From Lindgomyces ingoldianus (Eukaryota; Ascomycota; Dothideomycetes; Pleosporales; Lindgomycetaceae): a stretch of 64,000 nucleotides of DNA. Below, in pieces: positions 10,998 through 20,474 of this stretch; within the stretch, counting starts at the first letter, position 1; each line of letters begins with the position of its first letter. The notes under the pieces are model-generated. The model made no database searches and was not told the DNA's origin. It saw only the letters and a list, made by a program, of their open reading frames with translations. Both the position numbers and the translations under genes were made by a program. The stretch lies in assembly GCF_010093535.1 (NCBI RefSeq), contig NW_022985194.1, positions 377,638 through 441,637 of the forward strand, read 5' to 3'.

Positions 10998-12437
10998 ATA
11001 AGGTTCTAGCGCAGTGAAGCATCTTATTGCGTCCTAAAACTCATTTTATCCGCCGTTAACACCATCCTAGTGAAATAGATGTAAAGATGGGATAGTAGGT
11101 AGCACAGATAGCACTGAGAGCAAAGTCTTGGAGAGATAGGAGTGTATTGTAGGAGAGACAAATCGCTGCTAAGCTTCGCTTGTTAGGATTCGTGCTTATA
11201 TACGAAGCACAGGTCATGTGACCTCTAAACAGGGTAGGTGAGGCCATACAGGACCGTTCTGGGTCATCCGGTCTTACAATAGGCAGAATAGCGGCTGGAA
11301 TATTGGTAGAATATGCTGCAGGTGACGGAAAAGAGGAACCAATAGTTCGGCTTAGAAATTAAGAATGACTGTCGAGTAGTTACAAAGAGGGGCTGTTGAC
11401 TCAGATTCGGTGGACGGCGATGCTAGTTGTGGAACAAAACCACGTACTGTTATTTACTCTGGCCGTCCGCTTGCTCGAGTTTTTCTGTTCGCATCTCGAA
11501 TTTTAGAATTGCTTCCTCAACGGATAGACCTGCGCTACAATCTGCTGAAGCTAAATATTATTTTGCCTTACCACTGGAGAAAAAAGATTCTTTGGGCAAT
11601 TTTGGCAGCTAGGTCGAGTTAAAAGATAGACTAGTAATTTTCTACAGTCCATCTAGGATTTATGTCAATCAAGTGAGGACCCACTGTTTTGTACACCGAT
11701 GTAGAAGCTCCTCAGACCTTCTGATCGCTTTGACCGATGTAGATGATCGCATATTATCGTTGCCCCCGCTCGAAAAGCATTAGCCATGACTATTGAGCCA
11801 TGCCTGTTTCTATTCAAGGATTAGCTCTGTTTGCCGCCCCTGTACTTGCTGGCGCAGAGGTTGTAAAGGAAGGTTAATGGAGTTGGTGCGCTAAACGAGC
11901 ATCGCGATCCTGACGAAGAGGTCAGGCAGCTTCCAAACTCGGGTGTGTTACCAGAAATTGCCCAAGCGAACGTTTCCTCCCTCTCGAATATCTTGAAACC
12001 CTCGGATAGGTCAGTTAAGCGGGGATGTAGGCCTAAAATTAAAAGGCAAGTATCACCTCTGCCTTGATGGTGGATCATGTGTCGCGGTAGACTCACTGCG
12101 CAGGTCCCAAGCGTGGAGCTGGCTGATGTGAGTAGATCGCATATCTGATACACCCATCCTTACTCTTGTAGGAAATGATTGCAGAGATGTTGAAGAGTTA
12201 AGTTTCCCAAGACCGGGACCGTCTCGAGCGATTCTAAAGGGCTTGGATTGACCGATGGATACGGTACATGGCGTGCATAGCCAAGACCATCTGATGAGGG
12301 GCTGCACAGTGCGCTAGTCGAGCGCCAAGGTTCCAAGTCACCGTCTCAAGTTACTTTGTAGAAGTGACGCGTTAAATGCATAGTATATATATTATATTAT
12401 TTTACTTACGTTCATCAATCCAGAAGCATACAAACAA
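10998..12437. other. No supportable gene
   Basis: Only short frames without recognisable domains occur, on both strands. GC is higher than in the transposon island, and no obvious repeat ends were seen. The region separates the transposons from the tRNA gene. Confidence 0.5.
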
Positions 12438-12566
12438 GGCACTTTGGCGGAGTGGTTATCGCGCAGGCCTGCTAAGCCTGTTCCTTCGTAAGATCATCCG
12501 TTGTGAGTGTTGTCGCACAATACTAATTAGTGTAGGGGAGCCAGGGTTCGAATCCCTGAGGTGTCG
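12438..12566 (+). tRNA. tRNA-Ser(GCT) with a 48-nt insertion in the variable arm
   Basis: The acceptor stem GGCACTT pairs with AGGTGTC (12559-12565), and G12566 is the discriminator. The D arm is GCG-GAGTGGTTAT-CGC. The anticodon stem and loop are CAGGC-CTGCTAA-GCCTG with anticodon GCT at 12471-12473. The T arm is CAGGG-TTCGAAT-CCCTG. The A box (TGGCGGAGTGG) and B box (GGTTCGAATCC) are intact. The variable region is 61 nt, not the usual 13-18. Removing 12488-12535 leaves 13 nt that fold as a short helix closed by a TTCG tetraloop, giving a standard 81-nt tRNA-Ser. There is no intron at the canonical site after position 37: the anticodon stem is contiguous. CCA is not encoded, as is normal in eukaryotes. 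Confidence 0.9.
12488..12535 (+). other. Spliceosomal-looking intron inside the tRNA-Ser variable arm
   Basis: The insertion starts GTAAGA, has CTAAT (12523-12527, within TACTAATTAG) as a CTRAY-type branch site, and ends GTGTAG nine bases after the likely branch adenosine. Its 48-nt length and all three signals match the nuclear mRNA introns of neighbouring genes. A small hairpin, TTGTG/CACAA (12501-12505 with 12516-12520), sits in its middle. Excision restores a normal variable arm exactly. What removes it, if anything, cannot be told from sequence. Confidence 0.65.
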
Positions 12567-12574
12567 CATCCAAA

Positions 12575-12581
12575 TTTTTTT
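12575..12581 (+). terminator. RNA polymerase III T-run terminator
   Basis: Seven consecutive T residues lie 8 bases after the tRNA 3' end. This is the normal Pol III stop signal and supports the gene being transcribed as a tRNA on the plus strand. Confidence 0.8.
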
Positions 12582-15376
12582 GGGCACTTTTTCTATTGAC
12601 TAGTTTATAAACATTCTCCTCTCTATTTTTGCTTACTTATTGAGTTATACAATGCTCTAACTTCTCTACAATCCTCAAGCTCTCTACTTCTTTACAATTA
12701 CTGTTCTTCACTTACATTATTGAATAAATATGATGCAAACTTTTAATTCTCGTGATATTGCAACGCTATCAAGCCATCTTGGAAAAGTAACGAGTCTGTG
12801 GTCTCAGAATCACCTGGTTTTGTGGCCTAAGCACTCACCCATGGTATTGCTGGAATCGATATAAACTTAGTTCTTTATCAACAATGCCCTATATAGATCC
12901 GATAGATTGTTTAAATATACTCCAAAGATCGCTCTATCATGCCCTATATTTATCGTTTCCATCGCGAGGCCTACAGAGGTGTGCGACGTGCATGTACCTT
13001 CTTTGGCGATCTCTGTAAATCCTAGGTCTCCTATGAGGCAGTTATGGCATTAAATCGTACGTCTTCGAGCAGAGCCTTGGGGCGTTTTTGTATGTCTTTA
13101 GTCGGATGCAAATCTAGAGATTTTGCTAGCAAATCAAGAACTTAACATTTGCTTCTTCGAGCTCTGCTTTCATCAATCGACGGCCTTTATGTGAAGTGTT
13201 GCCCTATCCTCAGGTATATACGCCTGCTTCTTGTTGTGGGATTCAGAGATCGTTTATTAATAAGGAATTAACTCCTTCTCATACACCTCGGATGCGTACC
13301 AGACGAAGTCGAAGGCACCGTTTGGAACATGTCGCTCAAAAGTGTGAGCTTGTTCGTCTACTCCTTAAACTTCTAGGTAAGTTATATGCGCAGGATTTTC
13401 GATTCTGGCTCCCAGATTCGACGAGGGCGATCAATCCGAGTCTCCTAGGCGCAGACAGTTCCCCACTGCATGAGCGAGAATGGCGCAGGTTTAACTGACT
13501 GCGCAGAGCTCATAGGTATCCTCCCCTTCAGTTATGGATATGCGCTACGCCGGAGAGCCTCTAAAAGTTGCACAGCACTCGTCTACGCTATCCATAATGA
13601 GACTACGAGACATCTCAACCTCATCTAGTAGCCTAAGCCCATTTTTGTATGCCAATCGGCGTTGCTTCCGCGCGTCGCTGAGAGCGACTTTTTAGAGGGC
13701 ATTTATTCGGTTTAATGCGTTTTTGGGTTCTGAATCCGGATTACAGTGTTCTCTATCCATAAGTGCTCGGCAAAAAGTTGATTTGTGCAGTCTCTGAGCC
13801 TTAGATCAAGCATGATTGGCAGCCTCTGAACGGTCAAAGACTTGACGCCCATAACTCTGGTGCCTTAACTGAGTCCTGGGAACCTTAGGGTCTCCGGAGC
13901 TACCTCCGGGGCACGTGAGGACCCCAAGTCAATAGCCCCGGGGAAATTAGCGTCCTGGGACAATGCGCTTCCTCGGAAAATCTTTCTAGAAAAACCAATC
14001 TTCTAGGAAATGTACTATTGAGCTTTTTAAATATCTATTAGCTCATATTAAAACAAAAAGGTTGGCCTTTTAGGGCCTATTTTAGGGCTCTTGGTACTAT
14101 GGCTAAGAAGTTTGGCTGCCATCTCGAATGCCCTTTTGTGCACCTCCTCCATATCGGGGATTTCCTCCTCAAGCTCCGCATCTCTAGCTTCCAAGTCATA
14201 TATCCCCTTCTAGATCTCCTAAAATTCCTACCTCCAGCAACAAAGACGACGGACTTTTTCGGAGATCAATTGTTATTTGTAGAAATCATTCTCTTGACCC
14301 AAGTTATCGTTTTTAAGAGCTAAGGCACTGTGTGCCTTGACAGTTTCTTTAAGCTTATATTGCTCCGGAAGGTACGCTTGCTGATGTCTTATTTTGTTGT
14401 GCTTAGTTAATTCGTCAATGACTTTTGTGTAAGATGGGAGATATCGGCGAGGTGCTTTTTAACAGGGCTAAGTACTAAGTAGTTTTACGGTGGGAAGCTA
14501 GGCTCCATATTAGTATTTTGAAACACTTACACAGCTAGGAATACTAACTTTAACTATAGTTTTAGCGCTTTGGTTCTGTTTCTGTTATTCTCGAAGTTGG
14601 ATTTTGCTAAATTGGACTCGATGGTCAATTCTCTAGCTTAAGAAAAGCATCAAAAGGTCCGAATTCTGTTCTGACTAGGTCCATTAGTCTGAAGAGCCAA
14701 GTTTCCTAATGGGACTAGTAATTACAAGGATGCACCCCTTTTTTATTATTATAAATTCTAAGGTGGCCCTTGCTGAGAGAGAGTCTCATTTCTAGACCAC
14801 TAAGGTCCCTGTTGTCGCTTTGCCCACCTCGGTGCTCTTCTCTTAAAGGCATCGCTCAAGAAGATATAGTTCATTCAAGAATGGCTGCGTATAACAAATA
14901 GAATCTGGCTATGGCTTGGTCTCCCTGTGGAGGGTTTATAATCAAGCCAGCTCGCTCTTGCTTGCATGACTGGGACATCTGACTCTGTCTTCTTCCTCTT
15001 CCTGGATCGCATTCCCCCATTTATATGGACTCCCTTGTTACTACGCTCAGTGCTTCACTATCACGATGGCAGTGACACTGACTGTGCGTGAGCAAGAGTT
15101 TCTTGCACGCAGCTGAGCAGCTGCGTTTGTGCCACAAAAAGGAAGCTGAATTTCTTTTGGAAGGCTAGAAATATCCAATTTGAAAGGTCTAGGGCACCAT
15201 CCCCTGATTTGATGATTGTCAAGTACTCCAAAGAGATCTCTACCGGCAATTAATCAGCCCAAAATCAACGATTTGAAACTTCCTTCGTAAAGAGAGACTT
15301 AGTTACATGAAAATAAAACAATAGGTTAACTTTGATCGAGTGGATAATACGAAAAGCGGCTTTTAGAGTCCATGGT
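12582..15376. other. Gene-poor stretch, possible decayed coding sequence
   Basis: No intact gene was found. The minus strand between about 12.8 and 14.9 kb has several stop-broken runs with protein-like composition, for example a Lys/Arg-rich stretch near 13.6 kb. I could not assign them to a family. A CCGGGG-rich patch lies at 13880-13940. Confidence 0.4.
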
Positions 15377-15739
15377 TCAGCTAACAAACTGGCCAGTCAC
15401 ATGCCAGCATTGATTTGTCTCATAATGAACAGCGTCTGCGTTCATAGGCTTGGGCTCTTCGCTCTGACTCGCCAGTTCGAGTAGGAGGGTAAGCGGTAGA
15501 TTGGTTGCCGCTGTAGCAGGAAGTGGCTTCAACAATGGGTAGCCTTTGAATGATGCAATTTGTCGTTGAAGCCGGCGTTGATGGCCCAACTTGAACCCAA
15601 GATGTCCCAACTGTTCCTCGGTGACGTGAAGTGTTTGATCCCCTATGAGGGTATGGTGGTATTTTGTGAGATCAATGTCGGAAAGCATCTGGGCGAGACT
15701 CCAAACGCTCGTAGCTGGCTGCGTATTATGCTGGTCCAT
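15377..15739 (-). CDS. Small SAM-domain protein
   Basis: A single exon of 120 codons starts at ATG 15739. Residues about 11-66 fit a sterile alpha motif. WSLAQMLSDIDLTKY forms the first helices, LHVTEEQLGHLGFKLG the middle helices with the typical LTEEDL-xxLG-like core, and HQRRLQRQIASFKG the long last helix. SAM domains bind other SAM domains, other proteins or RNA; no catalytic domain is attached. The C-terminal half (about 50 residues) has no recognisable fold. No neighbour suggests a pathway. It could be a free-standing adaptor or the surviving exon of a larger gene. The domain call is fairly firm; the function is unknown. Confidence 0.6.
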   Translation of the reverse strand: MDQHNTQPATSVWSLAQMLSDIDLTKYHHTLIGDQTLHVTEEQLGHLGFKLGHQRRLQRQIASFKGYPLLKPLPATAATNLPLTLLLELASQSEEPKPMNADAVHYETNQCWHVTGQFVS

Positions 15740-16209
15740 TGGATAGAAAGTAGCTGATGTCTAGCCATATCAGTCGCCACTGGAATATATACTCATTTGA
15801 TCGTGACTAGCGTCACAAGCTTTGACGTTAAGGCGACAGGGTTGGCCGCACATGCCTGGTGTTTTCGAGCATGGTGATTTGCGAAAAACCGTACATATCG
15901 GAGAATATTCCGCACATGCTGGTCAGTTAACCTGACGTCACACACACGAGCACCCGCGTGGCGTAGCTACCTGCCACCACCTTCTCAGAAGCGAGTCACT
16001 ATTGTTTTCTTGGATCACATCTCAACTCCGGATATCAATCTAACGTTAAGTTAATTTATTGTATCTTAAAGCAGCACTCTTTGCCGAATCTGAGATTGCG
16101 CACTACACAAACAATGGCCGGTCTACCTGAATAAATTATGAAAGCAAAGAATAAAGTGGAAAATTTGTTATCGTTACAACCATGGAGAAACTGCTAAACC
16201 CGTGCTGGA
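15740..16209. other. Intergenic, nothing recognised
   Basis: No open frame with a recognisable domain and no RNA gene was seen here. It would contain the promoter of the SAM-domain gene on the minus strand. Confidence 0.5.
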
Positions 16210-17299
16210 TTACGCTTTGATCTTGGCAGCCTTGTACTCCTTCTAATCTTTGAAGAATTCGGCCTTCTCTTTAGCATCAAGCTCGTCGTAAAACTCCACG
16301 CCCTTGGTGGCAAGATGCATTTCTTTGGAATCGTCCATAAGCTTCTAGACCAGATCGCTAACCTTGGCCGTTGTTCTAGGAGTCATCCCCCTAGTGCCGC
16401 GCTTGCGTTCTGCCTCCAACGACTTCTCGCGTTCTTCACGAACCGCGCCGTCTGCCAATCCGACAGAAGGAGATCTGCTTAATGCCCTGCACTTACTAGT
16501 CTTTGCATCGCTGTATCTCTCTTCTTGTTCCTTAGCAGCGGTAAAGATGATATTGTTTGCAAGTTTTGCTCTGTATTAAACCTAAAGCTCAGTCCTTAGC
16601 TCCTATGTCTTAACAAATTCCCTGTCAATGAGCCAACCGACGTAAACGTAGGTGCGAGGATACTTGGTCTTATCTGGTTTGATAGCTGGGTCGATCAGAT
16701 CCAGGTCCTCTAAGCGATCATACTCATCATCAGCGGTGGTAGCAATCTTCCCTTGCCATGCAACTGCAAGAATGTGATTAATGTGTCTTCTTGTGTATTT
16801 ACGCTCTGTGCTGTTTTCATGAACTTTCAGATATCCGCGCTGATTCAGAAGGCTGTTAATATTCTCCTTGTCTAGCTTTTTGTAGCCATCAACGCAGTCT
16901 TTCTTAACTTGTTACGTTGCATGACTTTTCTTTCCGTACCTATTGATATATAGTTTCCCCCAGAGACTGGTCCATCCTACAGTGTTGTTGTCCTCGGTTG
17001 TTTTCGGCACAGGTGTTGAGACCAGCGGTGGTCCATATTCCTCGCTATCTGGGTCGTTATATTTTGTTGTGGATTTGGCTGTGCCAGAGCCAGACTTTGT
17101 GGAGTCACTGGAGCCTGTAGACGAAGGGAACAAGTTTCCACCTTGCTCACCTCCTAGTGCTCAGACTTCCGTGCTTGGAACTGGCTCATCTGGATTCTTC
17201 TGGCCGCCGGCCGGAGGGGCTCTTGTTGGCCCTTCGATGGGGGAGGATCCTGACCGCTAGCTGGAGGAGGGTTCTATTGACCCCTAGTTCCTTCCATGT
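16210..17299 (-). pseudogene. Pseudogene with Gln-to-stop changes
   Basis: A long minus-strand frame, from about 17299 to TAA 16210, reads as a hydrophilic protein. It has a low-complexity Ser/Thr/Gly start (FPSSTGSSDSTKSGSGTAKS), a middle part (WGKLYINRYGKKS, then HINHILAVAWQGKIATT) and a charged helical end (GVEFYDELDAKEKAEFFKD). Five stops interrupt the middle and end; all are TAA/TAG and would be CAA/CAG, for example near 16910, 16610, 16580 and 16340. This C-to-T pattern suggests RIP or methylation-linked decay. One frame change near 17150 may be an old intron. No family was recognised. Confidence 0.5.
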
Positions 17300-17399
17300 T
17301 GCTATCCATGTTCACTAATATTGCTTAGATGTGAGAAGCAGAGATTTGATGCGAGACAGATTCAAATAGTCCTAGCGAGTGGTTTTATAAGGAGCTTGA

Positions 17400-18400
17400 G
17401 GGGGCCCAAAACTGAACTCAAAATCATGAGAAACATATCGAGACTGAAACTGGTCGCCATCAGAGCAAGTTGTCGCCTTTCGACGGGGTCCAGTTTCGGG
17501 CCTCACTCTACGTGCGATATTAAGGATGGGGGACCAGAACTGGGCTTGTGTATGCACTCATCCATATGAGGTGAAAGTGAAAGTGACCAAAATCGGGCAC
17601 GACTCTCAGTCGATGAATCATTGGTAAATCTCAACGGGTATCACCGCCGCCTCACGCAGACTAATTAATGTGCATGCCCAGGTGATCAATCACGGGGAGA
17701 GAAAAGGTGAAGCTACGGGGTGAGAGGCGAAGGAGATGATGGTATGCCTGAAGACAGTTTTCGCAGTTTTAAATGTCAATATGCAGAATATTTCAACTTC
17801 AGTTAAGGTATTGGCATCTTGATATTCATTAAGAAATTGTGGCAGAAATTTTCATTGACTAAGCTGAGTTACTCTAAGGAATTAATCGATATCAAAGCGA
17901 ACGCCACAGGTAGCTTGCTTGCTTGCCCGTCTGAAGCAGGGGCACATGGCAAAGAATGGCGACTCATCGCCGTCAAGCTGTTTGGCCAGGCATCCTTTGT
18001 GAAGTGAGTGTTTCCCACAGCCTTTTGGAACCATATCCTGAAACTCCTCAAACTCTCTCTTGCAAATGTTGCACCTACGCTCATCGTGCGGTAACGTTTG
18101 CAAGACTTTGCTCAAGACAACATTAGGAAACAGGGATTTTGGATCGTACCGGCTTCTATCCATGTATGCATTCGCCAGAATGTCGACAATCTGAGAAGAA
18201 AGAGTTTTGGGAAGCATACCTAACAACTGGCGGCGATGATCCTCCTTTGCGTCGTTCAAAGCAAACGCAAAAGCAAGAGGTGGTCCCAGTTTCGGGCCCC
18301 CTGAATGCCAAGACCGCCAACTGTTTGTGTCAAGCCTGGCTTCGCCACCATAGCGTGGACACGAGATAGTTATTCCAAGTGGTCCGAAACTGGACCCCGC
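17400..18400. repeat. Dispersed GGTCCAGTTTCGG-like motif flanking the RING-like gene
   Basis: GGGGTCCAGTTTCGGG lies at about 17486-17501, GGTCCCAGTTTCGGG at 18282-18296, and an inverted copy GGTCCGAAACTGGACCCC at 18381-18398. Weaker relatives occur at about 17400 (GGGGGCCCAAAACTG) and 17528 (GGGGACCAGAACTGGG). The copies sit on both sides of, and inside the upstream frame of, the RING-like gene. They could be protein-binding sites or footprints of a small repeat. Confidence 0.4.
17882..18217 (-). CDS. Small RING-finger-like protein
   Basis: ATG 18217 gives 111 residues. After a helical N-terminus, residues about 49-95 hold CNICKREF, then KGCGKHSLHKGC, then MCPC. This is a C-x2-C / C-x2-H-x2-H-x2-C / C-x-C arrangement close to RING-H2 zinc fingers, which usually act as E3 ubiquitin ligases. 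The last pair is C-x-C and not C-x2-C, so one zinc ligand is uncertain. The same frame stays open without ATG up to 18424, so an upstream exon is possible. The gene sits between copies of a GGTCC-CAGTTTCGGG-like motif. Function beyond zinc binding is inferred. Confidence 0.5.
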   Translation of the reverse strand: MLPKTLSSQIVDILANAYMDRSRYDPKSLFPNVVLSKVLQTLPHDERRCNICKREFEEFQDMVPKGCGKHSLHKGCLAKQLDGDESPFFAMCPCFRRASKQATCGVRFDID

Positions 18401-18424
18401 AGTAGTGAAGTTGCAATCAATCAC

Positions 18425-20474
18425 CTGATGATCTTATTGTTACTTCAGTGTTTAGAAATTGCATCAGTTCATCGCCAAACCAGTATCTGGAGCCCAGAGG
18501 TTTGCAATGAACATGGACTTGCACGTTACATTCTAGGATCGAACTATTTGGTTACCTACTACAAAGACTGACAAATCGAACAATCAAGCTAACTATCGCG
18601 GTTCATTGCCTTCCCATTTCTCATCGCCATGATTTTTCCGTGGCTTTTAATGCTACGCTTTCTGATGTCACCGGTTGGTATTCTAGTTCTAGTAGGCGGA
18701 CTTTATCTTTCAAATGACCACGGACTATTTCCCGTAGATTGTCTCTCATTTCATCCATTGCTGAAGCTATACAGTATTAGTAGTTTGTCAATTAAGTATG
18801 GTTAAACATCTTACCTATGACTAGCATTAATCCTTGTTCCTTACCTTGCATCCTATTAATGTACTTCCCTGACATTTTATCTTGCAGGATCGCGCGAAGA
18901 TCTGCAGACCCAATATACCACACCGCACGGCGTCCCCAGGAGGCACTGTCTAGTTTCCCAATTTTGATATATATTGAGATGCCGAGGATCTAGCTCTTAT
19001 TAGTACCTATGTTATTAATATAATCTGTGTTGCTTACATTGCTGTTATCTAACAGATTGTCTATTAAAGCGTTGTTTAAGTAGGATTGTGCTGCAATTTA
19101 AATGTCTACTAATGTAAGTTAGGTTTTTGCAATAGATAAGTTTAAAGGCTTACTAACTATTTCTAATGCCACACTAGATAGACTTGTTAAGTTCTAGTTG
19201 TGCAAGTGTTGTACTGTATATTAGTTTCTTAAGGTAAGGGAGCTGTCTAGCTATACTAAAACTACTAGCTACTATGACAACTGTCTTATATTAATTAACA
19301 GATGCACTAGTCCTATATGGGCCGGTGAACAGAGCTAGACGTGGTTGAAGTCTGCCCCTAGCTTTTTGAGCCGCTTTGCTACTAAGAAAAAGTCTTTGCG
19401 TAAAGCCTCCACAGGATTCTATAAGGAGGTCTAAAGAGTCCTGCTTTCCTTCTGCCCACAAAGTTACAGTAAACGGATGACTTTGCAGAAAAGACTAATA
19501 GCTCATTGTCAGCATCCACAGACAGATATATTGCCCTAGCTTAACTCTTAAATGTTAAGAGAGTTTTAAGCAAATCTTAACTCTATTATTAACGTAAGAG
19601 ATATAAGCTTAGGAATATGCTAAGCGTACTAGCCAATTTCTGTAGATTATTGCTCCAAATTAGAGAAGTGACAGGATGAGAAATGTCTATATTAAAATAT
19701 AGACATATAAATGAGGGGGATGAAATTACTCAGGCCACAGTTTCAGCCGTAAGTGCTGCTAAATTAAATAAATAAGAAGGACAGCTAGTAACTAGTAGAT
19801 ACAGAGGTAGACTTTGTAGAATAATCTGCGGAGAAAAGGTGTAGAAAGGAGAAAGAGGAGACCGGTAGATGAAGCTCCCTGCCATAGGTTAGGTTATAGT
19901 AAGCAACGGGAGACGAAATGCTTACAATGAGCCCCCATAGATTCTCTATTTGGTCCAAGGGGAAGGGTGTTCTGCTAGCTAAGATGGTAACCACGTGAAA
20001 AGCTAGCAGGCAACATGGCTTCAAGTACTCGATGGAATCTACAATATGTTTTTAGTGTGAGCCCAAGTACATCCACTAGAAAGCTCAAGTGAAGACTGGC
20101 AAAGGCTGGTATCAAGTTAATCAAGGCCAGATCCGCAGCTCGCAAGCTGGCTGCGCGTAGAGACGAAGCATTGAAGCCAACGTAAAACATGTTTACGGCA
20201 ATATATCAGAGCTGTGCTGACACCCCAGCTTGACTCCAAGGACCGAGGTATCGGTGCTGACGAACTAGCTGCGGGTAGGTGAGAAATTGAGAAGTTCTGA
20301 GGTCTACGGTTTTCAAGAGCGACTTCATCAAGTGACGGGTTCTGAAGAGCAGAAGGCAGAAAAGGCCACAGTCTGCTCTTATATAAATCAGACTCGCTCC
20401 GTTTTCACAGATTTGATCATGTTGCGACTAGTAATATACATAAACTCTGTTCACTTGCCCTTATTCTTAGAAAA
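18425..20474. other. AT-rich, no supportable gene; one perfect palindrome
   Basis: 18.9-19.7 kb is AT-rich with many TAG/TAA and looks like a RIP-decayed repeat, but no family could be named. At 19683-19706 an 11-bp inverted repeat (ATGTCTATATT-AA-AATATAGACAT) forms a perfect palindrome. 19.8-20.4 kb shows only short frames. Confidence 0.4.

Noticed and set aside
12376..12603. Open frame of 75 codons across the tRNA-Ser gene
   Set aside because: The sequence is fully explained by tRNA structure; the frame has no domain and overlaps the Pol III terminator.
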